Part shown: positions 42,621 to 51,804 of the stretch, piece by piece
Position numbering within the stretch: position 1 is the stretch's first letter
Layout: each line of letters starts with the position of its first letter
NCBI GenBank assembly: GCA_963783045.1
Contig: CAWAMD010000008.1
Location: forward strand, 199,311-263,310
Length of the DNA: 64,000 nucleotides
Reading direction: 5' to 3'
From: CAWAMD01 sp963783045
GTDB lineage: Bacteria > Actinomycetota > Nitriliruptoria > Nitriliruptorales > Nitriliruptoraceae
Notes under the pieces: model-generated
What the model was told of the DNA's origin: nothing
The model's database searches: none
Seen by the model: only the letters and a program-made list of their open reading frames with translations
Program-made: the position numbers and the translations under genes

Positions 42621-45284
42621 TCATCCGTCTCGCAGGATCGCGGGCGAGCTTCGTGAGGCGGCGCGGATCACCAGGCGGGCGGTGACCGCGGTGGCCAGCC
42701 CAGCGACGGCTATGACGGCGGCGAGGTAGCTCCATGGGATGGCCATGGACGACGGCGGTGGGTCGAACACGCCGCTGAGGACCTTGATGAGCATCTCGGA
42801 GAGTGCGAGACCGCCGACGCTGCCGGCCACCAGGGCACCGAAGGCGACCACGGCCGCTTCGGTCTGGACGAACCCGGCAAGCTGACGTCGGCGGGCACCG
42901 AGCGCGGAAAGGATCGCGAAGAAGCGGCGTCGCTCGGCCAGACCGAGTCCGAGCACCAGGCCGCTGGCAGCGGCGGCCAGCAGGAACGCGAACGAGAGCT
43001 CGACCTTGGTCAGTCCGCTGAGGTCGACGGCGGTCAGGCTGGAGCCGATGAGCCGCCGGGTGTGGCCGATGGCGGTGATCGAGGCTTTGCTGCCCAGCTT
43101 GTTGCGAAGTGCCGTGGCGACACGGTCCGGCGGGGTCGAGCCGGTGTCGACGAGGAACGACCCCACGGCGTTGTTCCCGGTCTGACGTGCGACGTAGTCG
43201 GCGTTGGCGACGACGAAGCTGTCGCTGGGTGCGGTGGGGAACTCCTTGGCGATGCCTGCGTAGGTGAACGTGACGGGAGTGAACTGCTTGGTGCGTCCGT
43301 TCTGGAGCCGCAGGGTGAGATGGTCGCCCTTGTGGAGCTGGAAGTCGCGGACAGTCTCGGCACTCACGAGGACCCGATCCGGATGGGCTTGCAGCTCGTG
43401 CATCAGGGAACGGACGGAGCCGCCCTGGACGTAGGCGTCCTGGAGTCTGGTGGCGTCGACGATCGTGCTGGGTCGCACGCCGTAGAGGTCCTGCAGGTCG
43501 GCGCCGACATACACGAAGCGGTGCTGGATCGGCTCGACCGATCGGACGCCGGGCGTGGCGGCGATCTGGTCGGCCGCCTGGGGTCCGACGCTGACGCCTG
43601 GCGACTCGGTCACGGTCACGTCTGCGCCGTTGGTCAGCAGCGCGTCGACCCGGGCCTGCTGCTGGTAGGTGGCGTTGAACACCGCGGTGGACATCGCGAA
43701 GATGAGAGCGAGCGCGGCCAGCACCAGGCTGCGTGCGAGCAGGCGGCGCTGCCGGGTCGTCGCCGACGCCACGGCGGTGGACAGCGGGCCCAGACGGCGC
43801 CCGACCACGCGGCCCAGCACCCCTCGGCCGTGTCGGAGCCCGGCCGTGGTGACGCGCCAGGTCAGCAACGCGACACCGGCCCACAGCAGGGCGGGCCCGG
43901 CGAAGGTCCAGTAGTCGACGGAGATCTTCGGGGTGCCCTCGGGCGCCAGGACGAGCTGGTAGCCACTGCGGCTGGTCAGCCAGAACACGATCCCGGCCGC
44001 GGCCAGCAGCCACATGTCGAGCCCCGCGCGCATCCACCGGGGCGCACGTCCGGGGCGCGTCAGCTCCCGTCGGGCGCCGGTCACGGTCGTCTCCCGGGCG
44101 TCGCGCCAGGCCGGGTAGGCGACGCTGACGCCCGCGACCAGCAGGCCCGCAGCAGCCGCGCCGGCCTGCCACACGATCGCCGCCGTGGTTGACGACAGCG
44201 CGGACGTCCCGAAGACGGTACGGCCGATGAGCTGTCCGGCGAGCAGGCCGGCGATGCTGCCGGCCGTGCCGACCGTCAGTGCTTCGGCGAGGCCTACGAC
44301 GACGAGCTGGCGGGTGGTGGCCCCGCGGGTGCGGAGGAGGGCCTGCTCGCGCCGGCGGCGGTCGGCGCCGGCGGCTGCGACCGCGATGGTGAGCAGGCAG
44401 GCCAGTACGGCACCGGGAAGCCCGAGGAACAGGAACAGGATCTGGGCGTACAGCGCGTCTTCACGGGCGGAGCCCAGGGTTGCCGCGAGGTTGTCGCCGA
44501 CCTGGCCGGAACCGGCCAGCTGGGCCTCGAGGTTGTTCGCCTTGCCAGTCACGTCGGTGTAGGCAGCGGCCGGGTCCGAGGGCAGGTCGTGGGCGAGCTC
44601 AGCGTGGACCTGCAGGTAGACGCTGGTCGGAGAGGCGGCGGCGACGGGGTTGTAGAGGTGGTGCCAGCGGGGGGCGGGCAGCAGGACGACGTTGTCCGGC
44701 GGCGCCGTCGGCTGGGCGCCGGGTGGCGCCCCGACGTCCTGGAAGAGCGAGTCGGCCTGGGGAAGGTCGACGACCCCGTCGACGGTGACCTGGGCGGTGC
44801 TGGCGTCGGGGAGCCGGATCGTGATGCGGTCACCGGGCGTCACCCGCAGGTTGGCGGCGGTCTGCTGGGCGACCAGCACGCCGTTGTCGGCGCCGCTGAG
44901 CGTCCGCAACTCCTGGGGGAACGCGCTGCGGTATCCGCTGGGCAGCCCGAGGACGAACCCGGGCCCCGTGGTCTGGGTGGTGCCGCCGGTGGTGGCGGTG
45001 AACCCGGCGGTGTGCCCGTAGCCGACCGGCAGGGCGGTGGTGACGTCCTGACGGCGGCGGACGCTGTCGAGCACGGTCGCCAGGTCGCCGCCAGGTTGGA
45101 CCTGCACCTGCCAGTCAACGGCGACCCGAGCGATCGAGCGGCGGGTCATCGTGGCCTTCGACGAGGACAGGAAGGTCCCCAGGCTGGCGAGCAGCGCGAC
45201 GGTGACCGCGATCCCGAGAGCCGTCGCGGCGAGGCGGCCGAGCCGTCGCGCGGCCAGGCCCCGCAGCCAGGTCAGGCTGATCAT
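42621..45284 (-). CDS. FtsX-type ABC transporter permease
   Basis: 887 residues with about ten membrane helices: an N-terminal anchor, a large extracellular domain, and two FtsX/MacB-like membrane modules (for example LGLAERRRFFAILSALGARR near the C-terminus). Such permeases drive lipoprotein or small-molecule handling at the outer face and do not act as classical channels. It is last in the minus-strand operon lipoprotein - ATPase - ATPase - permease, with each gene overlapping the next by a few bases. GGGAGGCC precedes the ATG. Confidence 0.88.
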   Translation of the reverse strand: MISLTWLRGLAARRLGRLAATALGIAVTVALLASLGTFLSSSKATMTRRSIARVAVDWQVQVQPGGDLATVLDSVRRRQDVTTALPVGYGHTAGFTATTGGTTQTTGPGFVLGLPSGYRSAFPQELRTLSGADNGVLVAQQTAANLRVTPGDRITIRLPDASTAQVTVDGVVDLPQADSLFQDVGAPPGAQPTAPPDNVVLLPAPRWHHLYNPVAAASPTSVYLQVHAELAHDLPSDPAAAYTDVTGKANNLEAQLAGSGQVGDNLAATLGSAREDALYAQILFLFLGLPGAVLACLLTIAVAAAGADRRRREQALLRTRGATTRQLVVVGLAEALTVGTAGSIAGLLAGQLIGRTVFGTSALSSTTAAIVWQAGAAAAGLLVAGVSVAYPAWRDARETTVTGARRELTRPGRAPRWMRAGLDMWLLAAAGIVFWLTSRSGYQLVLAPEGTPKISVDYWTFAGPALLWAGVALLTWRVTTAGLRHGRGVLGRVVGRRLGPLSTAVASATTRQRRLLARSLVLAALALIFAMSTAVFNATYQQQARVDALLTNGADVTVTESPGVSVGPQAADQIAATPGVRSVEPIQHRFVYVGADLQDLYGVRPSTIVDATRLQDAYVQGGSVRSLMHELQAHPDRVLVSAETVRDFQLHKGDHLTLRLQNGRTKQFTPVTFTYAGIAKEFPTAPSDSFVVANADYVARQTGNNAVGSFLVDTGSTPPDRVATALRNKLGSKASITAIGHTRRLIGSSLTAVDLSGLTKVELSFAFLLAAAASGLVLGLGLAERRRFFAILSALGARRRQLAGFVQTEAAVVAFGALVAGSVGGLALSEMLIKVLSGVFDPPPSSMAIPWSYLAAVIAVAGLATAVTARLVIRAASRSSPAILRDG

Positions 45285-45913
45285 GGCCGGCCTCCCAGTC
45301 CGCCTTCGACGGTTGCGTGGGGGGCGATCAGCGTGCCGTCGTGCATCTCCCACTGTTCGTCCAACGCGCCGGCCACGACCGGGTCGTGGGTCGCCACGAC
45401 CAGTGCCGCGCCGGTGCGTCGTGCAGCCGCGGTCAGGGCGTCGACGACGATGCCAGCCATGCGATGGTCGAGCTGGCCGGTGGGTTCGTCGGCGAGGATC
45501 AGCACGGGCTCACCGACCAGTGCCCGGGCGACCGCGACCCGCTGCGCCTGCCCGCCGGACAGCTCGGAGGGCAGCTTGCCGGCCAGGTCGCCGATGCGGA
45601 CCGCGTCGAGTGACCGCTGGGCAGCGACGCTGGCCTGCTCGGCGGGCACGCCGGCAAGCAGCAACGGCATGGCGGTGTTCTCGAGCACGTCGAGCGGAGC
45701 GAGCAGACTCGGTGCCTGAAACACGATGCCGACCGGACCTGGACGCAGCGCCGACACGTCGCCGATACCGGGCCAGTCCGCGCTGCCCACCGTCGGTCGC
45801 TGTAGACCAGCGATCACATGGAGCAGCGTCGACTTGCCGGACCCCGACGGGCCGACCAGCGCCAGTCGTGCCCCAGGTCCGATCTCGCAGCTGGTGCTGT
45901 GCAACGCCACCAC
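45281..45913 (-). CDS. ABC transporter ATP-binding protein, 5' end frame-broken
   Basis: 210 residues from GTG 45913. Walker A GPSGSGKST, signature LSGGQAQR, Walker B VLILADEPTGQLD and H-loop ATHDP are intact. The natural start is the ATG at 45980, whose ATGA overlaps the preceding ATPase stop and opens MSATPVARCRDV. That frame loses family similarity after about 15 codons, while the shifted frame upstream of GTG 45913 reads RTFGAGSAAVVALH, exactly what should follow. One base added or lost near 45930-45945 would restore a full protein of about 233 residues. It would pair with the neighbouring ATPase to drive the permease. Confidence 0.8.
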   Translation of the reverse strand: MVALHSTSCEIGPGARLALVGPSGSGKSTLLHVIAGLQRPTVGSADWPGIGDVSALRPGPVGIVFQAPSLLAPLDVLENTAMPLLLAGVPAEQASVAAQRSLDAVRIGDLAGKLPSELSGGQAQRVAVARALVGEPVLILADEPTGQLDHRMAGIVVDALTAAARRTGAALVVATHDPVVAGALDEQWEMHDGTLIAPHATVEGGLGGRP

Positions 45914-45976
45914 GGCCGCGGAACCGGCCCCGAAGGTCCGTCCGAACGTCCCGGCAGCGTGCGACCGGCGTGGCGC

Positions 45977-46666
45977 TCATGCGACCACCTTCCCGTCGTC
46001 GAGATGGATCCGCCGGTCGGCCGCGTCGGCCACGGCGGGACTGTGGCTGACGATCACAATGGCGGCCCCGTGCTCGGCGTGGCTTCGCAGCAGCGCCAGG
46101 ATCTGCGCCTCGGTCGCCCCGTCGAGCTCGCCGGTGGGTTCGTCGGCCAGGAGCACGATCGGGTCGTTGGCAAGGGCGACCGCGAGTCCGGCGCGGGCGA
46201 GCTCACCACCCGAGAGCTCGCCAGGGGTCGCGTCGCCGCGCCGGGCCAGCCCGAGATCCGCGCACAGCTCCGTCACGGTGCGTCGGCTGGGCCGATCGTC
46301 GACCAGGTGCCGGGCCACCACGATGTTCTGCACGAGCGTGAGATGCCCGATCAGGTTGCCGCTCTGGTAGAGCACACCGATGTGAGCCGCCCGCAGCGCG
46401 GCACGTTCGGGTTCGGGACGACGCGAAAGCCGCCGGCCGACCACGCTGACCGTGCCACCGTCGGGATCATCGAGTCCTGCGAGACAGGCCATCAAGGTCG
46501 ACTTGCCCGAACCCGACGGTCCGGTCACGGCCAGGATCTCTCCGGCCGCCACCTGCAGGGAGACGCCCTGCAGCGCCAGAACCTCCTCGTCGCCCGCGTG
46601 GTAGAAGCGGTAGAGCCGGTCGGCGTGCAGCGGCACCGGATCGCCGGTCGACTCGTTCACTGCCAT
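45977..46666 (-). CDS. ABC transporter ATP-binding protein (MacB/LolD-like)
   Basis: 229 residues. Walker A GPSGSGKST, Q-loop LYQSGNLIG, signature LSGGELARAG, Walker B IVLLADEPTGELD and H-loop VSHSP. It resembles LolD/MacB-type ATPases that work with FtsX-like permeases. The ATG at 46666 overlaps the end of the lipoprotein gene by 10 nt; a GTG at 46693 is an alternative. Two different ATPases in one operon suggest a heterodimeric motor. Confidence 0.9.
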   Translation of the reverse strand: MAVNESTGDPVPLHADRLYRFYHAGDEEVLALQGVSLQVAAGEILAVTGPSGSGKSTLMACLAGLDDPDGGTVSVVGRRLSRRPEPERAALRAAHIGVLYQSGNLIGHLTLVQNIVVARHLVDDRPSRRTVTELCADLGLARRGDATPGELSGGELARAGLAVALANDPIVLLADEPTGELDGATEAQILALLRSHAEHGAAIVIVSHSPAVADAADRRIHLDDGKVVA

Positions 46667-47271
46667 GAGAACGAGTCCGTCACGGTCCGCCACGGGTCGA
46701 CGTTGTCGGCACCCTTCGGGCCCGAGAGCGTGATGATGGCCTCGGTCCCGTTTCGGTAGAACTCGTACCGTTCGACAGCTTCACGCACGGTCTTGCCGGT
46801 CACCTGGCTGGGCGCTCCGTCGCGCAGGTAGCGGATCTCCACCGCGGTACCTGCCGAACGGTCCACGGTGGTCACGTCCTGGACCGCGACGTTGGTCTGG
46901 TCGGCCTTGATGGCCGGGACCTCGTCGGACTTGGCAGAAGCCACGGTCGGAGCCGAGGACGCGGACGTGGACGAGAGCCGGACGGTGTTGAGCTTGTCCG
47001 TGAAGGTCACCGCACCACCGCCCGAGGAGCGCGCCCAGCCCTCGGGGACCTTGACCGTGTAGCCCCCAGGGTCGTAGGTGTAGGACACGAACGCCTGGTT
47101 GTCGGGGATGTCCCCTGGCGGGTTGACCTCAGTGGCGCCAGTGTCCGGCGTGGACGACACCGTCGCCTGACCGACCGAGGACGACTGGACTCCGGCGGAA
47201 CCGCAGGCCGCCAGACCCACCGCGAGCGTGGCGGCCAGCAGCGCACTGCTCGTACGCGAGATTCGATCCAT
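46657..47271 (-). CDS. Lipoprotein, first gene of the ABC operon
   Basis: 204 residues. Signal peptide with lipobox LAAC (near residue 22), a Ser/Thr-rich linker, then a compact domain with YDPGGYTVKVPEGWARSS that resembles the PsbP/LpqN-like fold of actinobacterial lipoproteins. It is probably the extracytoplasmic component that works with the ABC permease. GGAG lies 9 nt before the ATG. It is divergent from the second response regulator, and the shared gap holds a direct-repeat site at 47342. Confidence 0.82.
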   Translation of the reverse strand: MDRISRTSSALLAATLAVGLAACGSAGVQSSSVGQATVSSTPDTGATEVNPPGDIPDNQAFVSYTYDPGGYTVKVPEGWARSSGGGAVTFTDKLNTVRLSSTSASSAPTVASAKSDEVPAIKADQTNVAVQDVTTVDRSAGTAVEIRYLRDGAPSQVTGKTVREAVERYEFYRNGTEAIITLSGPKGADNVDPWRTVTDSFSWQ

Positions 47272-47341
47272 GGGTTGGGTCTCCTGACTCGAAACGTCTG
47301 GCCTCGACGCTACGGACGGCTCCTCACCGCCGGCTCCGCAG

Positions 47342-47357
47342 CAGGTAAGCGTCAGGT
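47342..47357. promoter_or_regulatory. CAGGT-N6-CAGGT direct repeat
   Basis: CAGGT at 47342-47346 and 47353-47357, 11 bp apart, between the divergent ABC operon and the response regulator at 47412. An overlapping inverted match (GCAGGT at 47341-47346, ACCTGC at 47361-47366) also occurs. It suits binding by the adjacent OmpR-type regulator, controlling itself and the transporter. Confidence 0.55.
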
Positions 47358-47411
47358 GAAACCTGCACGGGCCGGGCAGCTGGCCACCCCGCGGCTGCTT
47401 AGGCTCCCGGT

Positions 47412-48086
47412 ATGGACACGCCACGCCTGCTGATCGTCGAGGACGACGACGAAATCGGAGAGGCCCTACGGGAAATCCTTACCGGACAGGGCTACAACGT
47501 CGTCTGGGAACATGACGGTCGGGGGGCCTTGTCGAACGCGGCCGGATTCGAACCCGACCTCGTGGTGCTCGACCTCGGACTGCCCGACCTCGACGGGATC
47601 GAGGTGTGTCGCCGCCTGCGACGCCACCATCCCGCCACCGTCATCCTGATCCTCACGGCCCGCCGCGAAGAGGTCGACGCCGTGCTCGGGCTCGACGCCG
47701 GCGCGGACGACTTCGTCACCAAGCCCTTCCGGCTCGCCGAGCTGCTCGCCCGCGTCCGGGCCCACCTCCGCCGCGTCGAGCAGCCCAGCGACGACATCCT
47801 CGAGATCGGTCCACTCGCCGTCGACCGTGCCGCCCGCCGGGTGACCCTCAACGGCGAGGAGATCGACCTGCGCCCCAAGGAATACGAGGTCCTCGAGCTG
47901 CTTGCCGAGCGGGCCGGCCGGGCGGTGACACGTGAGCAGCTGATGCAGCAGGTATGGGCCACCGACTGGATGGGGTCGTCCAAGACCCTCGACGTGCACA
48001 TCTCGTCGCTGCGGGCCAAGCTCGGCGACATGGCCGACCAGATCGTCACCCTGCGAGGTGTCGGCTACCGGCTCGAGGCGCCATGA
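47412..48086 (+). CDS. OmpR-family response regulator, ABC-operon-linked
   Basis: 224 residues. Receiver with VEDDDE pocket, D54 (VVLDLGLPD) and K104 (VTKPF), then a winged helix ending QIVTLRGVGYRLEAP. Its stop overlaps the kinase ATG (ATGA). It is divergent from the ABC operon, a layout typical of regulators that control antimicrobial-peptide or envelope-stress exporters. Confidence 0.93.
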   Translation: MDTPRLLIVEDDDEIGEALREILTGQGYNVVWEHDGRGALSNAAGFEPDLVVLDLGLPDLDGIEVCRRLRRHHPATVILILTARREEVDAVLGLDAGADDFVTKPFRLAELLARVRAHLRRVEQPSDDILEIGPLAVDRAARRVTLNGEEIDLRPKEYEVLELLAERAGRAVTREQLMQQVWATDWMGSSKTLDVHISSLRAKLGDMADQIVTLRGVGYRLEAP

Positions 48087-49354
48087 CCCGCCGCACCCTT
48101 GTCGTCATCGTGGCCGTGGCCGCCGTCGCCGTGCTCCTCTTCGCCCTCCCGTTGGCCTACGAGGTCGCCCGGGTCGACCATGCCGGCGCGGTGCTCACCC
48201 TCGAACGCGACGCAACCCGCGGTGCACTGCAGGTGCCCGCCGACTACCTCTCCAGCGGCGACCCGGTCGAGCTGCCCGCCACCGGTGCCGGCACCCGTCT
48301 CGCGCTCTACGCACCGGACGCCACACGCGTCGTCGGCAGCGGCCCCGGACGTCTCGAACCTGTCGCCACTGGAGCACTGAAGGGCAGCGTCACCGACCTC
48401 ACCGAACACGGCGAGATCATCGTCGTCGTCCCCGTCACCGTCAACGAACGGGTCATCGGAGCCATCCGAGCCGCCAGCCCCCTCGCCGACCTACGCACCG
48501 CCACCCTCCATCGCTGGCTACTGATGGGCGCCCTCGGGCTCGGCGCGATCGCCGTCGCCGCGCTCGTCGGCTGGCGTCAAGCACGGCGTCTCACTGCCCC
48601 CGTGGCCAGCCTCGCCGACGCCGCCCGCCGCCTCGGCGAAGGCGACTTCGGTGCCCGCGCCCAACCCGCCGGGATCCCCGAACTCGACCGTGCCGCCCAC
48701 TCCCTCAACGAAACCGCCGCACGTCTCGACGCGCTCGTCTCCCGCGAACGTGCGTTCACGGCCGACGCCTCCCACCAACTCGCCACTCCGTTGACCCGGC
48801 TACGGCTGGCCCTCGAACGAGCCGAGCAGGCAACCGACCCTCACGACCAACTCCGGCGGGCCCTGCACCACGCGGACGCTCTCGAGGACACCATGGACGA
48901 CCTTCTCGCCCTCGCCCGAGACGTGCACGAGAGCCGCGAACCGCTCGATGTCGCCGGCGTCCTCGACGAGCTCACCGCCGACTGGCACGGCCAACTCGCT
49001 CAACACGGGCGTCCGCTACGTGTGACCGCCGACCCAGATCTGCCCGTCGCCGTGGCGTCGCGCGCCGCCGTTCGACAGATCCTCGAGGTCCTGATCGCCA
49101 ACGCCGCCCAGCACGGCACTGGCACCGTCGGCGTGCACGCGCGGGCCGCCGGACACGGCATCGCCATCAACGTCTCGGACACCGGACGGGCTGTCCTCGA
49201 CGACGCCGTCTTCACCCGCCGATCGACCGGCGCTCAAGGCACCGGCATCGGGCTCGCGCTGGCCCGCTCGCTCGCCCACGCCGAAGGCGGCCGACTCGTA
49301 CTCAGCCGCCCCGGCCCAGGCCCGACATTCACACTGCTGCTCCCGGGGGAGTGA
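48083..49354 (+). CDS. Sensor histidine kinase, partner of the 47412 regulator
   Basis: 423 residues. TM helices at about 5-27 and 150-170 enclose a moderate extracellular loop. HAMP region, phospho-His in FTADASHQLATPLTRL, and an ATPase domain with LIANAAQHG and GTGIGLALARS. The usual DxGxG box is shortened to NVSDTGRAV, a mild deviation also seen in active kinases. Directly coupled to its regulator. It ends just before the repeat that marks the integrase-bearing segment. Confidence 0.9.
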   Translation: MTRRTLVVIVAVAAVAVLLFALPLAYEVARVDHAGAVLTLERDATRGALQVPADYLSSGDPVELPATGAGTRLALYAPDATRVVGSGPGRLEPVATGALKGSVTDLTEHGEIIVVVPVTVNERVIGAIRAASPLADLRTATLHRWLLMGALGLGAIAVAALVGWRQARRLTAPVASLADAARRLGEGDFGARAQPAGIPELDRAAHSLNETAARLDALVSRERAFTADASHQLATPLTRLRLALERAEQATDPHDQLRRALHHADALEDTMDDLLALARDVHESREPLDVAGVLDELTADWHGQLAQHGRPLRVTADPDLPVAVASRAAVRQILEVLIANAAQHGTGTVGVHARAAGHGIAINVSDTGRAVLDDAVFTRRSTGAQGTGIGLALARSLAHAEGGRLVLSRPGPGPTFTLLLPGE

Positions 49355-49422
49355 CTGGCCCAACAGCGGCTCCAGGCTCGATCACCCGACCGGCAAACCG
49401 AGCTCGTCGCCGACACCCGTCT

Positions 49423-49476
49423 CGGTACTTCGCGTCCGCCAGCCCTGCCTACGGCGTGCGGTACTTGCGGCGCAAG
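49423..49476 (+). repeat. Integrase-proximal direct repeat A
   Basis: CGGTACTTCGCG (49423-49434), a 21-nt spacer, then GTGCGGTACTTGCGGCG (49456-49472). The same architecture with the same 21-nt spacer recurs in the same orientation at 58324-58383 (repeat B). It lies 70 bp before the tyrosine recombinase gene, which makes an attachment or recombinase-binding site plausible. Confidence 0.55.
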
Positions 49477-49546
49477 ACCGTAGTCCGCCGGGGGCGGTCA
49501 ACTTCTTCTGGACGGAACGTACGTGTCCGTCGAGGAGGAGCATCCC

Positions 49547-50440
49547 ATGGAACCGGTGAACGTCGCCGTGGACGGTCAGACACAGCGGCTGGTCGAGGAG
49601 TTCGTCGCGGGTCTGGTGTCACCGCGCACCCGGGTCAACTACGCGCCGGTGCTGCGCGCCTGGTGCGTGTGGCTCGACGGCCAGGGCAAGGACGCGGTCG
49701 GTGCCGGTCGTGGGGACGTGGAGGCCTACGTCCGTCGGCTCGAGACGGCCGGCTACGCGACCAGCACGATCGGCCAGAAGCTGACGGTGATCTCCAGCTT
49801 CTCCCGCTGGTGTGTCCGTGAGGGACATCTGACGGCCAACCCGGTCGCCGGCGCCCGCTGGCCGGCCCGCTCGACCGTGTCGACGACCCAGGCGCTGAGC
49901 CGTCACGAGCTGACCGACTGGCTCGATGCCGCCGAAGCCTGCGGCGGCTACCGCTACGCCACTGCCTGTCTGCTCGCCTTCAACGGGCTACGCGTCGGCG
50001 AACTCTGCGCTGCCGACGTGGGCGATCTCGGTGAGCAGACCTGGCACCACGTCCTGCATCTGCGTGCCGAGACGACCAAAGGGAACAAGCCGGCGACCGT
50101 GGCGCTCTCGCCCCGCACGATGCAGGCCATCGACCGGGCGCTGGACGGCCGCCAGGCCGGACCGTTGCTGTGCAACACCTACGGCCGGCGGATGACCGTC
50201 TACAACGTCGGCTACCTCGTAAGGGTGTTGTGCCGCCAGATCGGGGTGACCAAGCGGATCACCCCGCACAGCCTGCGGCACTCGGCGATCACGATCGCGC
50301 TGGACGCCGGGGTGAGCCTGCGTCATGTGCAGGACTTCGCCCGCCATGAGGACCCGCGCACCACGCGCCGCTACGACCGTGCCCGCGGCCAGCTCAACCG
50401 GCACGCCACCTACACCACCCAGTACCTCGCCGGCGGATGA
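49547..50440 (+). CDS. Tyrosine recombinase/integrase
   Basis: 297 residues. An N-terminal SAM-like core-binding domain (about 10-100) precedes the catalytic domain. The catalytic set is R149 (NGLRVGEL), K181 region, H241 and R244 (HSLRH), H267 and Y276 (TTRRY), all present. It resembles XerC/D-like recombinases of mobile elements. GAGGAGG precedes ATG 49547; a GTG at 49523 is less likely. Its position just inside repeat A, with a matching repeat B 8.9 kb away, suggests it moves the intervening DNA. Confidence 0.9.
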   Translation: MEPVNVAVDGQTQRLVEEFVAGLVSPRTRVNYAPVLRAWCVWLDGQGKDAVGAGRGDVEAYVRRLETAGYATSTIGQKLTVISSFSRWCVREGHLTANPVAGARWPARSTVSTTQALSRHELTDWLDAAEACGGYRYATACLLAFNGLRVGELCAADVGDLGEQTWHHVLHLRAETTKGNKPATVALSPRTMQAIDRALDGRQAGPLLCNTYGRRMTVYNVGYLVRVLCRQIGVTKRITPHSLRHSAITIALDAGVSLRHVQDFARHEDPRTTRRYDRARGQLNRHATYTTQYLAGG

Positions 50441-50555
50441 ACCGGATCGGGCGGACCATCAGTTCGGGTACGTGGAGGGCCGTGTCCTTACGGATGCGGC
50501 GTGCCGGACGACGTCGAACGGTGGGTGGCGCGGCGGCCGTGAGGAGGTGGGCGAG

Positions 50556-51779
50556 GTGGGGGTGCTCGTGCTGGCGCACAGCACCGGCCGGGCGGCGACG
50601 GGGCTGCCGCTGTGGATCGTGCTCGCCGTGACCGCGGCGGCGACCGCGGGGGCCGCGGCCGCCGAGCGGTCGACGCCGCTCGAGCGTGGCTGGCCCGCTG
50701 ACGGCGCGCGTGGGCGGCGGGACCGGCCTCGGGCCGGGTCGTGGGCTGGCCGGGTGGCGCCGCTGGTCGGTGGGGTGCTGCTGGCCGCGCCGCTGCTGGC
50801 GGCGGAGCTCGGTCCGGTCGATCGGGCGGCGAACCCGGCGGCGACCTGGGTTTTCCTGCTCGGGTGGGCCGGGTTCGTGCCGTCGACGCTGCTGCTCGGG
50901 CCGTGGTGGGCGACGGTGGATCCGCTCCGGCCCATCGGGGTGGCGCTGCACCGTGCGCTCAACCGTCACGGCGGCGGGCTGACCGCGGAGATCGGACCAC
51001 ACGTGGGCGGGTGGATCGCCGCGGGGACGTTGCTGATGCTGGCGTGGGTGCGGATCGTCTCGGGTGTGGCGAGTGCACCGGCCACGGTCGCGGTGACCGT
51101 GCTGGCGTTCGCGTTCGTGCAGGTGTGTGGTGGGATGTGGTTCGGTGCGAGCTGGCACGACCGGGCGGATCCGCTCGTGCTGCTCTCGCGTGCGCTCGGA
51201 AGCCTTGCGCCGCTCGGACGGCGGTGGGCTGGTGCGGTGCCGGTCGAGGCGGCGTCGGTGCTGTGGGCGGCGCTGGGGGCCACCCTGTTCGACGCCGGGG
51301 TGGCGGTGTTCGTCCACGAGGACATGACGATCGGTCACTCGACCGGCTGGGTGCTTGTGGTGGGCACGTGCGGGATGCTGGTGGCCGTCGCGATCCCGGC
51401 GCTGCTGTCGTGGGGGGTGCGGGCCGTGGCAGGGCCGGCGGTGCGCCGGGCCGGCCGTCGTGCGCTGGCGGCGGGGGTCGGCGGGTTCGCGACGCTGCAT
51501 GCGATCTCGCTGCTGGCGCTGGACGGTCGCCTGTGGTTCGTCTCGCGTCTGGACGGGTTCGGGGACGCGTCCGCCCCGTTCACCTACGTCGAGGGCCGCA
51601 TCGGTGAGGGGCTGGGCACCCCGGTGGCGCTGCTGCAGGCGACGCTGGTGCTGGCCGTGGCGCTGGCCGTCACGCGGCTGGTGGTGCCCGTCGCCCCGGC
51701 CGGGTGGCGGCGTGTGGCCGTCACGGTCCTGGTCGTGGTGCTGTCGGCCGGGGCGGTCGTGGTCTTCGTTGGGAGCTGA
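50556..51779 (+). CDS. Polytopic membrane protein of metal-resistance neighbourhoods
   Basis: About 407 residues with roughly nine hydrophobic helices. It opens VLAHSTGRAATGLPLW and contains NPAATWVFLLGWAGFVPSTL and LLGPWWATVDPLRP, motifs of an actinobacterial family often labelled fenitrothion hydrolase, a label I do not trust functionally. Members usually sit near CopCD-type genes, as here. The exact start is uncertain among several in-frame GTG codons; 50556 sits 8 nt after GAGGAGG. Function unknown; a transport or respiratory-membrane role is more likely than hydrolysis. Confidence 0.75.
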   Translation: MGVLVLAHSTGRAATGLPLWIVLAVTAAATAGAAAAERSTPLERGWPADGARGRRDRPRAGSWAGRVAPLVGGVLLAAPLLAAELGPVDRAANPAATWVFLLGWAGFVPSTLLLGPWWATVDPLRPIGVALHRALNRHGGGLTAEIGPHVGGWIAAGTLLMLAWVRIVSGVASAPATVAVTVLAFAFVQVCGGMWFGASWHDRADPLVLLSRALGSLAPLGRRWAGAVPVEAASVLWAALGATLFDAGVAVFVHEDMTIGHSTGWVLVVGTCGMLVAVAIPALLSWGVRAVAGPAVRRAGRRALAAGVGGFATLHAISLLALDGRLWFVSRLDGFGDASAPFTYVEGRIGEGLGTPVALLQATLVLAVALAVTRLVVPVAPAGWRRVAVTVLVVVLSAGAVVVFVGS

Positions 51780-51804
51780 CGGCCTGACGTACGTGGCAGT
51801 CTGG

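Noticed and set aside
50556..51779. Functional label fenitrothion hydrolase for the membrane protein
   Set aside because: The label circulates for this family, but the protein is almost all membrane helices with no hydrolase motif; left as unknown.
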